DNA of 64,000 nt from CAXBGS01 sp963975425 (GTDB lineage Bacteria > Planctomycetota > Planctomycetia > Pirellulales > Pirellulaceae): the NCBI GenBank assembly GCA_963975425.1, contig CAXBGS010000004.1:248001-312000 (forward strand). Reading direction: 5' to 3'. Numbering within the stretch: position 1 is the stretch's first letter; every line of letters begins with the position of its first letter. The notes under the pieces are model-generated. The model worked only from the letters and a program-made list of their open reading frames with translations. It searched no databases and had not been told where the DNA came from. The position numbers and the translations under genes are program-made. This document shows positions 1 to 9,320 of the stretch, piece after piece.

Positions 1-822
1 ATTGAATCGAGCGCGAGCCGGATCCCCAGCTACACCGAGCAAATCAAGACGCTGGGAGTTGCCGTGGTCGATTCACTGGACGAATTACTCGAACAAGTCG
101 ACTGCGTGTTGTTGGAAACCAATGATGGCCGTTTGCATCTACAGCAAGCCGTGGAAGTTTTTCGCGCCGGCAAACCCGTATTTATTGACAAGCCGACCGG
201 ATCCAACTTGGCCGAAGTCATCGCAATCTTTAACGCCGCGGAAAAATTCGGCGTGCCGATGTTTAGCAGTTCGTCACTTCGTTTTAGCGAAGGACCACAA
301 GCGATTCGATCCGGTGCAGTCGGTGATGTACTGGGTTGTGACGCGTACAGCCCGTGTTCATTGGAACCAACTCATGTAGATCTATTTTGGTACGGAATCC
401 ACGGCGTTGAAACGTTGTTCACATGCCTGGGGCCAGGCTGCCAGTCCGTGCAACAAACGTCTCGACCGGATCACGACTTTGTCGTTGGCAAATGGCAGGG
501 CGGTCGCATCGGCACGTTTCGAGGAATGCGAGATGGCAAACGTGGCTTCGGTGCAACGGCGTTCGGCCAGAAAGACATCCAATCGTTCGGCCGATACGAC
601 GGGTATCGACCGCTACTTGTCCAGATTGCAAAATTCTTTCAGACACATCAACCGCCCGTGGAACGGGCTGAAACGATCGAGTTATACGCTTTCATGCAAG
701 CCGCTTCCGTGAGCAAGTCCGACGGCGGTCGAGAGGTTCAGATTGCAGATGTGATCGAGCATGCCACCAAGGAAGCACAGCAACTGCTTGCCAATATTCT
801 TGAAGCGAGAAACGGACAGTGA
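1..822 (+). CDS. Gfo/Idh/MocA family oxidoreductase, 3' part
   Basis: The reading frame is open from the first base, so the true start and the N-terminal NAD(P)-binding glycine motif lie outside the window. The visible 273 residues carry the second half of a Rossmann domain and the family signature around FIDKPTG, where the lysine of the EKP-type motif sits close to the nicotinamide in known members. A C-terminal alpha/beta substrate domain follows, with a conserved-looking WYGIHGVE segment. Members of this family oxidise or reduce sugars and related polyols; the substrate cannot be told here. The stop lies one base before the ATG of the next gene, so the two are probably co-transcribed. The family call is firm and the specificity unknown. 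Confidence 0.85.
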   Translation: MESSASRIPSYTEQIKTLGVAVVDSLDELLEQVDCVLLETNDGRLHLQQAVEVFRAGKPVFIDKPTGSNLAEVIAIFNAAEKFGVPMFSSSSLRFSEGPQAIRSGAVGDVLGCDAYSPCSLEPTHVDLFWYGIHGVETLFTCLGPGCQSVQQTSRPDHDFVVGKWQGGRIGTFRGMRDGKRGFGATAFGQKDIQSFGRYDGYRPLLVQIAKFFQTHQPPVERAETIELYAFMQAASVSKSDGGREVQIADVIEHATKEAQQLLANILEARNGQ

Positions 823-823
823 G

Positions 824-1399
824 ATGACAGAGTCGAGTCGAGAACCCACGACACCGACGCGTTCCAGCCAACTTTACGCGAAATTGGTTTTCTACCCGAC
901 GTTGGGCTGGAACATGTTGCTCGGCCGTGTGTTGAAGGTGCGTAATTGGTGGGATCGAATTGATCCGCACGTCATTGTCGGGGCCTATCCCTTTGCGGGC
1001 GACATCGCCGATCTCGCCAAAGAGGGCGTCCGAGCGGTTGTGAACACGTGCGAAGAATACATCGGCCCGCAATCGGAATACGAAGAATACGGAATCGAGC
1101 AACTGCGAATTCCAACCACCGATTTCACCCATCCCAAGCTCTCAGATGTGCAAAAAGCGGTCGATTTTGTGCAGGAACATGCGTCCAAGGGAGAGACCGT
1201 CTATATCCACTGCAAGGCCGGGCGTGCGCGAAGCGCCACCATTGCGATCTGTTGGCTGATGAAATATCGAGACATGACGCTCGAAGAAGCACAGGCAGAA
1301 CTGTTAAGATGGCGACCGCACATCAACCCCAGGCTCACGCAGCGGCCCGTTGTGCAACAGTTTGCAGAACGTTTGCAAGACGGCGCGAATGGTGAATAA
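824..1399 (+). CDS. PTPMT1-like dual-specificity phosphatase
   Basis: This 191-residue protein carries the protein tyrosine phosphatase loop HCKAGRARS at residues 129-137, giving Cys130 as nucleophile and Arg136 as phosphate binder. Asp100 in PTTD is a candidate general acid. The N-terminal half (FYPTLGWN, then NWWDRIDPHVIVGAYPF) resembles PTPMT1, the mitochondrial phosphatidylglycerophosphate phosphatase that makes phosphatidylglycerol for cardiolipin. A role in phospholipid synthesis is therefore a reasonable inference, though a general dual-specificity phosphatase cannot be excluded. I chose the ATG at 824, which directly follows the previous stop; an upstream ATG at 761 would overlap the oxidoreductase and adds no conserved sequence. 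Confidence 0.88.
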   Translation: MTESSREPTTPTRSSQLYAKLVFYPTLGWNMLLGRVLKVRNWWDRIDPHVIVGAYPFAGDIADLAKEGVRAVVNTCEEYIGPQSEYEEYGIEQLRIPTTDFTHPKLSDVQKAVDFVQEHASKGETVYIHCKAGRARSATIAICWLMKYRDMTLEEAQAELLRWRPHINPRLTQRPVVQQFAERLQDGANGE

Positions 1400-1488
1400 G
1401 TTCTAGGTACGTCGCCTGACCCGACAACCACCGACGCGTCATCATCCCTCGGCTGCAAATTACTTTTCGCCAACCAGGACGTTTGGGC

Positions 1489-2625
1489 ATGGATACGGAC
1501 GAATCGATTGCGGCACCACCAGTCGCACCGGAGATGACAGACATGTTACGACTGTCGATGCTGCCGGGAATCGGCCCGCGAATATTGACGGCACTGCTGG
1601 AACGTTTCGGCGATGCCCAGCGTGTGCTGTCTGCGACCGGACCCGAACTGGCCAGTGTTCATGGCGTCGGATCGAAGCTCGTCCACACCATTGGAACGGC
1701 CAGTCACCATGTCGACGTCGAAGGAATCATTGGTTGGTGCAAGCAGAATGACACTCACATACTTTGCCGAGAATCCGACACGTATCCACGCTCGCTAGAC
1801 GACCTAAGCGACGCGCCGCCAATCCTGTTCGCGCGTGGTGAACTGACCGCCGAAGACGAAATCGCGGTCGCGATCGTTGGCACCCGCCACGCTACCACGT
1901 ATGGGCTGAAACAAGCCGAACGATTCGGATATGCCCTAGCCCGCGCCGGTGTCACCGTCGTTAGCGGACTTGCCCGAGGAATCGACGGCGCGGCACATGA
2001 AGGCGCTCTCAATGGCGGTGGCCGAACATTGGCGGTTCTCGGCGGCGGCCTGAACCGAATCTATCCTGCCGAACATGAGGGGCTGGCCAAAGCGATTGCG
2101 GCCGACGGCGCGGTCATCAGTGAATACGCACCCGACGCCAAACCACGTGGCGGCATGTTCCCCCAGCGCAACCGTTTGATCGCAGGCCTGTCGTTGGCCA
2201 CATTGGTAATCGAGGCACCCGATCGCAGCGGAGCGTTGATCACGGCCCGTCTTGCCGGCGAACAGAATCGGGAAGTTTTAGCGTTGCCTGGTCCGGTCAG
2301 CAGCAGAGCGTCACGCGGATGCAACCAGCTGATTCGCGATGGCGCCACCTTGGTGCAAACCGTCGACGACGTCCTCGAATCGCTGGGACCGATGAAGTTG
2401 AGCGTCCAGACCGAGCAAGGACGAGAAGTTCGCAATGCGGCCGAACTGTCGTTGAACGAGATTGAAACAGCGGTGCTGGATGCGATTGAAGAATCCAGCA
2501 CGCCGATCGATCAGGTGATCGCCAAAAGTCAATTACCGGCTCACCGCGTGATCGCCACCATCAGTGTGCTCGAGATGCGGCGGCTGGTACGGCGACTTAG
2601 TGGGCAATACGTCTCACGAGTTTGA
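1489..2625 (+). CDS. dprA: DNA-processing protein DprA
   Basis: DprA (Smf) binds single-stranded DNA and loads RecA during natural transformation. The 378-residue protein has an N-terminal helix-hairpin-helix region (LPGIGPRILTALLERFG). The DprA Rossmann fold follows, with GTRHATTYG, VVSGLARGIDGAAH, the PQRNRLIAGLS segment and ALPGPVSSRASRGCNQLI. A C-terminal winged-helix region (residues about 315-378) completes the full-length form. I chose ATG 1489 because AGGA at 1476-1479 lies nine bases upstream; a TTG two codons earlier is less likely. Convergent lptB ends 71 bp downstream. No other competence gene is visible nearby. Confidence 0.95.
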   Translation: MDTDESIAAPPVAPEMTDMLRLSMLPGIGPRILTALLERFGDAQRVLSATGPELASVHGVGSKLVHTIGTASHHVDVEGIIGWCKQNDTHILCRESDTYPRSLDDLSDAPPILFARGELTAEDEIAVAIVGTRHATTYGLKQAERFGYALARAGVTVVSGLARGIDGAAHEGALNGGGRTLAVLGGGLNRIYPAEHEGLAKAIAADGAVISEYAPDAKPRGGMFPQRNRLIAGLSLATLVIEAPDRSGALITARLAGEQNREVLALPGPVSSRASRGCNQLIRDGATLVQTVDDVLESLGPMKLSVQTEQGREVRNAAELSLNEIETAVLDAIEESSTPIDQVIAKSQLPAHRVIATISVLEMRRLVRRLSGQYVSRV

Positions 2626-2696
2626 GCAGCCGATTCAGAAACATGCTGCCGCAGTCGTCCAGCGATAGACGCGATGTCAAAAACCGTGTTTGCATG

Positions 2697-3563
<867 letters not shown>

Positions 3564-3621
3564 CGTCAAATTTCCTTCCTTGTAAATGTGACTCGCGGAC
3601 TCTCGTCGAATCCGTTTTTGA

Positions 3622-5655
3622 CTAGCGAATCAGCTTCATCCGCTTGACGTTGGGGGTGAACGGAACCGGTGAGTTCCAAGGATGCGGCCAGAACACCATC
3701 AACGCCTTGCCGACCAAAAGATCGCGCGGGACGTAATGTGCATCGGCCCACCGGTAGGCATCTTCGGCGACGTCGGGCGGCAATCCGCCATGTTGCTTTA
3801 CACCAGCCCAACATCGCGCGTCTTGACTTTCGGGGCTGTTGTCACCCATCGGAAAGAATTGGTCTTCCTCCATTTCGAAGGTCACGGTGCGTCGCGCATC
3901 CCATCCTTTGAATTGATCCCACAGACTTGGCTGTGCCATTGCGGCTTGGATATCCGTGGGAGTGACGCGTTGCCCCGTTTCAGAGCGCAGCTGACGCAGG
4001 TCATAGTCGGTCAATCCGTCCATACTGTTGTCGCTGGCGATGTAGTACTTATCGCGGTCGATCCGCAGCGAGTGAATCGTACTGCTGCCGCCGCGAACGG
4101 CAACGCCGACCGGGGCCGCATCAAGCGGATGGCCTGCGGCGACGTACCGTGGAAAATTCTCAGAGTCCGGGCGGAACAGACGCGAGTCGAATGTGGTTTC
4201 GATGTCAAAGCTGATCACATCGCCGTCAACCCACAGCAAAAGCTGGTCATCGCAATTGCTGAACCGCAGTTGATGCCGCTGGCCGGCGCGGACCGGCGTG
4301 TTGGCGGTTGCTTTGGACGCATCTCCGTCGCCAAACGCGCGAGGTTCGACGTCTTCTATGCCAAGCGTCGCGCTGCCACTGGTAAGATCGATTGAGCAAT
4401 GATACTGAACACCCGCCTCAACAATTTCCAGCTTGATTTCTTTTGCATCGGCAGATGTCTCGATATCGGATTCCATGATCAGATCGCCGACCCAGTGCAG
4501 CCCATCATTGGAATGACCTTGAGCGCCGACGACGGCGTATCGGCCGAATTGATCAAGATCGCCGCCGGATTCATAGTTGGAACTCAGCGAACCCTCGCTC
4601 CAACCGAACTGGACCGAGAATCGCCGGCCTGGCTTTTTGCGCAGCGATGGTATTTCGTCATACAAGTCGCGCGACGGCACGTGAATGTATGAATCGTAAG
4701 CGTAAAAATCAGTGATCAGACGACTGCTGTAGGGATCAACGTCGGCGAGCGTCAGTCCGTCATCGGCTTTTTTCCACTGTGACCGATCCGGCCAGCGGTG
4801 AAAGTATCTCAGCCAGTGCAAACGTTCATCGTTTTCGCTTTGAAGACTTGCGGACATGCCGTCGCCGGTTCGCTGCAATTGCCACGAATCGATCGGGGGT
4901 GCCGTCGCACCGGATGACCAAGGTTGCCAACGTGCCGGGTAACCCGCGTTGATCAGTGCCGTGGATTGGTGCGCGGTGTCATAGACATGGTGACGCATCG
5001 CCAACAACGTTTCAGGTGGTTTGCGGACGATCGTATCCTGTTCTTCGCTGCCGGTCGGCCGGACGTAGACGTCGCCATGCCTAATTGTCAATGTCTCGTT
5101 GGGTAAACCGACAAGTCGCTTGATATAGTTTTGTTTCGGGTTGCCGGGGAATTTGAAAACGATCACATCCCAACGCTCGGGATCGGCCAAAGTGTAAGCA
5201 AACTTGCTGACAAGAATACGATCGCCACTAAAGGTTGCGTGGTTCACGTTGCCGGCTAAGTCAAGTGAATTGACGTGCCGGCAATTCGGACAAATGCTGC
5301 CGACAACGGTGTGTTCCATATCCGCACCACGCCGTTCCAAACTGGCGCCGGTTCGGAACGCTTTGCCACAGCGATCGCAACTGATGTCCTTGTGAGCCCC
5401 CATTAAAGTCGGTGCCATCGAACCGGTCGGAATCACAAAGGCTTCTGCGATAAACGCGCGGAATAACAGCGCGAGAATGAACGCAACGACAAACGCTTCG
5501 ATCGTCTCGCGATTGGCCGAGGTTCGAATCTCATCCGCTCGAGCGATCGCGGGGTTGGCGTGTCTTTTCACCGCACCACGCGATCCAACCGGATTGTCGC
5601 TGGAAACCGACGAACCAGCATGAACCTTGACGGCAGACTTATTTTTGCGACTCAT
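3622..5655 (-). CDS. lepB: Signal peptidase I with large insertion
   Basis: Signal peptidase I removes signal peptides on the outer face of the cytoplasmic membrane. After a basic 50-residue leader there is one membrane segment (residues 53-75) followed by box B PTGSMAPTL, giving Ser79 as nucleophile. Box D NYIKRLVGLP gives Lys179 as general base, and box E is at MGDNSPESQDAR (from residue 603). Between Ser79 and box D lies a four-cysteine pair set (Cys93/96 and Cys122/125) that looks like a zinc ribbon. Between boxes D and E about 400 residues are inserted; the part containing QLRFSNCDDQLLLWVDG resembles a LamG/DUF1080-type jelly roll. At 677 residues it is about twice the usual length. The catalytic parts are complete, so it is probably active. 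Confidence 0.93.
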   Translation of the reverse strand: MSRKNKSAVKVHAGSSVSSDNPVGSRGAVKRHANPAIARADEIRTSANRETIEAFVVAFILALLFRAFIAEAFVIPTGSMAPTLMGAHKDISCDRCGKAFRTGASLERRGADMEHTVVGSICPNCRHVNSLDLAGNVNHATFSGDRILVSKFAYTLADPERWDVIVFKFPGNPKQNYIKRLVGLPNETLTIRHGDVYVRPTGSEEQDTIVRKPPETLLAMRHHVYDTAHQSTALINAGYPARWQPWSSGATAPPIDSWQLQRTGDGMSASLQSENDERLHWLRYFHRWPDRSQWKKADDGLTLADVDPYSSRLITDFYAYDSYIHVPSRDLYDEIPSLRKKPGRRFSVQFGWSEGSLSSNYESGGDLDQFGRYAVVGAQGHSNDGLHWVGDLIMESDIETSADAKEIKLEIVEAGVQYHCSIDLTSGSATLGIEDVEPRAFGDGDASKATANTPVRAGQRHQLRFSNCDDQLLLWVDGDVISFDIETTFDSRLFRPDSENFPRYVAAGHPLDAAPVGVAVRGGSSTIHSLRIDRDKYYIASDNSMDGLTDYDLRQLRSETGQRVTPTDIQAAMAQPSLWDQFKGWDARRTVTFEMEEDQFFPMGDNSPESQDARCWAGVKQHGGLPPDVAEDAYRWADAHYVPRDLLVGKALMVFWPHPWNSPVPFTPNVKRMKLIR

Positions 5656-5676
5656 GTAAATACAGGAACGTCCAAT

Positions 5677-5706
5677 TCGGCGGGAAACAGGTCGGCGGGA
5701 AACAGG
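5677..5706. repeat. Direct duplication of a 15-bp unit in the lepB leader
   Basis: The unit TCGGCGGGAAACAGG occurs twice without a gap at 5677-5691 and 5692-5706. It lies 22 bp upstream of the lepB start codon, so on the minus strand it would sit in the lepB promoter or 5' leader. The divergent TPR gene lies further right. It is most simply a slippage product; a regulatory role is only a possibility. Confidence 0.8.
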
Positions 5707-6065
5707 TCCAATAACAGCATCAGAATCGACGCAAGTCGATCACCTACGATCAGCATTGATCATCCACGGTCAGCATTCTCGGCCCATACTCTGCGAACAT
5801 GAGGCTTGCCGATTCCGCAAAATGAAAGACGACCGCGATGACGACGCATCCTAGCTGTTTTGCCCCCATTGCGAAACTTCGATTCCGGCCGCCGATGATT
5901 GGCAACGTTTTTCCCATACGGCCGGAAAAGGCCTCGGATCGTTGCCAAAAGCGGAAAAACCTCAATAACGGACTGTTCGGAGGTTTCAGCGACACGTTAG
6001 ATTCAAAGGGTTGCGGTGGACGGTTTCTATTGCATTGCGATTGCGAGGCTCAGGTGGGGTTCCCC

Positions 6066-8117
6066 ATGACTTACTGGTATTCGATGCCCGGAAATTCGGC
6101 TGGAATTTTGACCGGAGACTGGCGTCGCTGCGACGTCGATCGATTTCGAGCGACCCAGGCTGCCGACTTATCGTCGGCGAGCCGATCGGCCCCGAAGACG
6201 TCGGACCGGCTATCGATCCCCAACCCCCGATGTCACCCAAGACTCAAGTCCACCCGCACACGGCGCGGCACCATCCTTTGGTTGTGTGCATTCACGCTGG
6301 TTGGAATCATCTACTCCGAGGGCGCATGTTCTGAATCGGTCGTCGTTGCGGATCAAGCCCGTACCGAGGTCGGCCGTCAAATCGAACGACTCGGCAGCGA
6401 TAGTTATGCCACGCGAGTCAAAGCGCGCGAAAAATTGCAACGCATGGGGCTGGAAGCCTTCGACGAATTGCACGCGGCCCAGTATCACGCCGACAGCGAA
6501 ATCGCGACGGCGGCTCGCCATCTGGTCAGCAGCCTGATGGTCAGCTGGTCAAAACCGACGGATCCACCGGACGTGCGAGATGCCCTTAGCGAATATGGCG
6601 CGCAGAGCGAAGACGAACGGGCCAACCGGCTCGAGCGGATCGCAAACCTGCCCGATCGCAAAGGTCTCGAGGCGCTTGCACGGCTAACACGATTCGAAAC
6701 CAATCTGCGACTCAGCCGCCAGGCAGCTCTGGCTGCCATGCATCAATCCATGAGTGAAGTGGAGGATGACCGACGCCGACACGCCGAACTCATTCGCAAC
6801 ACGATCGACGGCAACGACCGACAAGGGTCACAGTGGTTATTGACCTATGCCGAAGATTTGCAGCAAGGGGCCTACGCATCCGATCGTTGGCGAGATCTGA
6901 TTTCGCGACAACGATCTCTTATTGATACCGCAGCAACGCAGCAATCAACTCGGTCATCTGTCTTAGAACTGGTACGAATTTGCGCCACGCGCGCGGCGGA
7001 AGCCGGTCTGCGTGATGAGGCGATCGACTTGGCGAGCCAACACCTGGATTTGATCCCGCCGACCACGCGAGATCTGACCGACGCGTGCAGCTGGGCGATC
7101 GACAATCAATTGCACCCCGTCGTGTTGCAACTTCGTGATTTGCATCGGCGATTGTTCGCGAAACATCCGATTTTGTTGTACGGATCGGCCGAGGCCGAAC
7201 TGGCGGCAGGACGTCATGACGCGGCCGACCGTTTGTCCGACCGCGCAGCAAAGATCAACCCGATCCCCGTCACCCAAGAAGAACAAGAAGCACTGTCGCC
7301 GAGTCAACTAGAAGAGGTCGCGCAAACCCATCGTGTGATCGGAAAAGAACTCGAATCTCGTGGCCTGTTCCGGTGGGCCGAGCGTGAGTACCGACAGATC
7401 ATTGATCCGCTGCCAATCGACTCCGTCCCCTCGGTCATGACGCGTGACCAATTGGCAACGATGCTGTCGGAATTATTGAGGCATCAGGACGTCGTCGATG
7501 TGCTTGAACCATTGGTGGATCGTATCGAAAAGGATGAGGAGCTAAAGCGGCGACTGCGAATGAGACGATTCGACGATCGATCGGCGCGCAGTGAAGTTGA
7601 ATTTCATCGGGGCATGGCACTGGCCGAAAGGGGACAGATCAAAGAAGCGCAGCCGTTGCTTCAATCGGCACTTGATATGAATCCGAACAACGTCGACATC
7701 TTGATCGCAATGTATCGCCTGGACGGCGACAAAGAGTGGAATGAATCGGTACGCGCTACACTTCGACAACAGATCATGGAAATCGAAAGCAACGTGCGAA
7801 TGACCGAGGCTCAGTCGAAACAGATGGGACCGATCATGGTTCCGCCCAGCGGAGTTGCCCATGCGTATAACCAGTATTCATGGCTCGTCGCCAACACCGA
7901 AGGCGACTACCAAAAGGCGCTGCAGTACAGCTTGAAATCCATCAACCTTGTGCCGGACGACTCGGCGCTGCTGGATACCTGTGCCCGCTGTTACTTTGCC
8001 GTCGGCGATATCGACAATGCAGTTGCCACCCAGCGGCACGCGGTCAAGCTGATGCCGCACTCGCCTCCGATGGTCAGGCAACTGGAAGAATTCGAAGCGG
8101 CTCAGAAAAACAAGTGA
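6066..8117 (+). CDS. TPR-containing membrane-anchored or secreted protein
   Basis: I recognise no enzyme domain. A hydrophobic segment (RGTILWLCAFTLVGIIYSEG) about 70 residues from the chosen start looks like a signal anchor or signal peptide. Next comes a helical region with HEAT-like pairs, then tetratricopeptide-like repeats towards the C-terminus (for example RGMALAERGQIKEAQPLLQSALDMNP and DTCARCYFAVGDIDNAVATQRHAV). Such proteins act as scaffolds in the periplasm. The frame stays open back to an ATG at 5838, but the extra 76 residues look non-coding; ATG 6066 has GGTGGGG about nine bases upstream. The true start could even be later. The gene is divergent from lepB and stands alone. Confidence 0.8.
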   Translation: MTYWYSMPGNSAGILTGDWRRCDVDRFRATQAADLSSASRSAPKTSDRLSIPNPRCHPRLKSTRTRRGTILWLCAFTLVGIIYSEGACSESVVVADQARTEVGRQIERLGSDSYATRVKAREKLQRMGLEAFDELHAAQYHADSEIATAARHLVSSLMVSWSKPTDPPDVRDALSEYGAQSEDERANRLERIANLPDRKGLEALARLTRFETNLRLSRQAALAAMHQSMSEVEDDRRRHAELIRNTIDGNDRQGSQWLLTYAEDLQQGAYASDRWRDLISRQRSLIDTAATQQSTRSSVLELVRICATRAAEAGLRDEAIDLASQHLDLIPPTTRDLTDACSWAIDNQLHPVVLQLRDLHRRLFAKHPILLYGSAEAELAAGRHDAADRLSDRAAKINPIPVTQEEQEALSPSQLEEVAQTHRVIGKELESRGLFRWAEREYRQIIDPLPIDSVPSVMTRDQLATMLSELLRHQDVVDVLEPLVDRIEKDEELKRRLRMRRFDDRSARSEVEFHRGMALAERGQIKEAQPLLQSALDMNPNNVDILIAMYRLDGDKEWNESVRATLRQQIMEIESNVRMTEAQSKQMGPIMVPPSGVAHAYNQYSWLVANTEGDYQKALQYSLKSINLVPDDSALLDTCARCYFAVGDIDNAVATQRHAVKLMPHSPPMVRQLEEFEAAQKNK

Positions 8118-8446
8118 GCCGTCCCCGCAGTACGCCCCCATTCTTGTTCCGCAGGTGCTCGGCAATTCAATCGAAACGGTAATTCGGTCAAAACGGTGAT
8201 CGAACAACACGAGATTTCGCCACCTTCGGATTCGTCGTGCCGCGTTCGCTGCCAACTCCTTCGAGAATGTGTTGCAAACCGAAGCAGGCATACGAGTGAA
8301 CCTTCTGTCGCACGCTGACGAATCCCTCTCACGGCGTGGTCTTGCATTGACGATGGAACCTCGCGAGCGCAAACACCACCGCACGTCGCCAACGCCACCA
8401 AGACCGAGCGACGGCGTAATCGCCGAATGCCGATCAACAGGCTGTC

Positions 8447-8487
8447 AAAAAACAGGACGGTCGTCTTAATTGCAAGACGACCGTCCT
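8447..8487 (-). terminator. Rho-independent terminator of the PEP-CTERM gene
   Basis: A perfect 14-bp inverted repeat (8454-8467 and 8474-8487) encloses a six-base loop. On the minus strand it is followed by C, then G, then six T (six A at 8447-8452 on the plus strand). It begins about 30 bp after the stop of the minus-strand PEP-CTERM gene. Confidence 0.88.
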
Positions 8488-8516
8488 CTGGATAACAAAG
8501 AGACAACACCTTTCGA

Positions 8517-9320
8517 TCAGGTCGTGCGATCCCGGCGACGTCGGCCAACGAACCCCGTCAAGCCAATCATCGACCAGATGGCAAGTGTGGTAGGTTCCGG
8601 AACGGTGCCAACAATCGGGCCCGTGCCAACGTCGATCAAACCACCGTCGACGCCTCCGGTAAAATCAAAGAAATTATCGAAAGGAACCGAGTCGTCGCGA
8701 AGTCCAAATACAACCTCGTTGGACAACGTCATGGTGTTGAATAGCGAGACCAATAGAACTGGATCGGTGAAATGGAAAAACCCAGTCTCCAAATCATTGT
8801 CGTCGAATCCGGGGTCAGGCGGATCAAGTTCAGTCAATCCGTCGCCAGATGTTTCTTGAGCAAGCACGCCGGTGAAGTTCGACGCTGCTCCGAAATCGAC
8901 CCCGTTGAGTAGCAGAAAATTCTGGTTTTCATCGAAATCTCCGATCCCAGTGTCTCCATCATCGAGTGTGATGCGAACCGCAGCCTCGTCGATACCGCCA
9001 CCCAACGCGGCTAAAACCATCGGTGAAAATCCTGTTTGAATCCCAATCGTGCCTGGATTCCCTTGAAACGCAACTGGAGTCCCGGCATTGAAAAATCCTG
9101 AAAACAAACTGCTTGCTGCAAGCTGCGACGTGACGATGGTTCCATTTAGTCCTTCCAGTTGAAACACCACGCCACCAACTTCTGTCACAGCCGCTGGAAG
9201 CAACGTGCCTCCGTTGATCGGAGACGTCCGTGTAAAGATGCCAGCACTCACCTGCGCCGTCGACAACAGCATGATGGCCAACACTGCCATCGCAAACCTG
9301 AGAAATCGCATTCGTAACAT
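8517..9320 (-). CDS. PEP-CTERM sorting domain protein
   Basis: The protein starts with a signal peptide (FLRFAMAVLAIMLLSTAQVSA). It ends with the tripartite PEP-CTERM signal: VPEPTTLAIW, a hydrophobic stretch, and the basic tail GRRRRDRTT. PEP-CTERM proteins are exported and processed by an exosortase, usually for surface or extracellular matrix roles. The 200-residue middle is rich in Gly, Asp and Phe and matches no enzyme that I recognise. I chose the ATG at 9320 because GGGAG lies nine bases upstream; the frame stays open to about 9482 but that extension lacks a ribosome binding site and would bury the signal peptide. No exosortase gene is in the window. Confidence 0.88.
   Translation of the reverse strand: MLRMRFLRFAMAVLAIMLLSTAQVSAGIFTRTSPINGGTLLPAAVTEVGGVVFQLEGLNGTIVTSQLAASSLFSGFFNAGTPVAFQGNPGTIGIQTGFSPMVLAALGGGIDEAAVRITLDDGDTGIGDFDENQNFLLLNGVDFGAASNFTGVLAQETSGDGLTELDPPDPGFDDNDLETGFFHFTDPVLLVSLFNTMTLSNEVVFGLRDDSVPFDNFFDFTGGVDGGLIDVGTGPIVGTVPEPTTLAIWSMIGLTGFVGRRRRDRTT

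Noticed and set aside
5520..5531. T-loop-like GGTTCGAATC
   Set aside because: It lies inside lepB on the complementary strand, and no acceptor or anticodon stem can be drawn around it.
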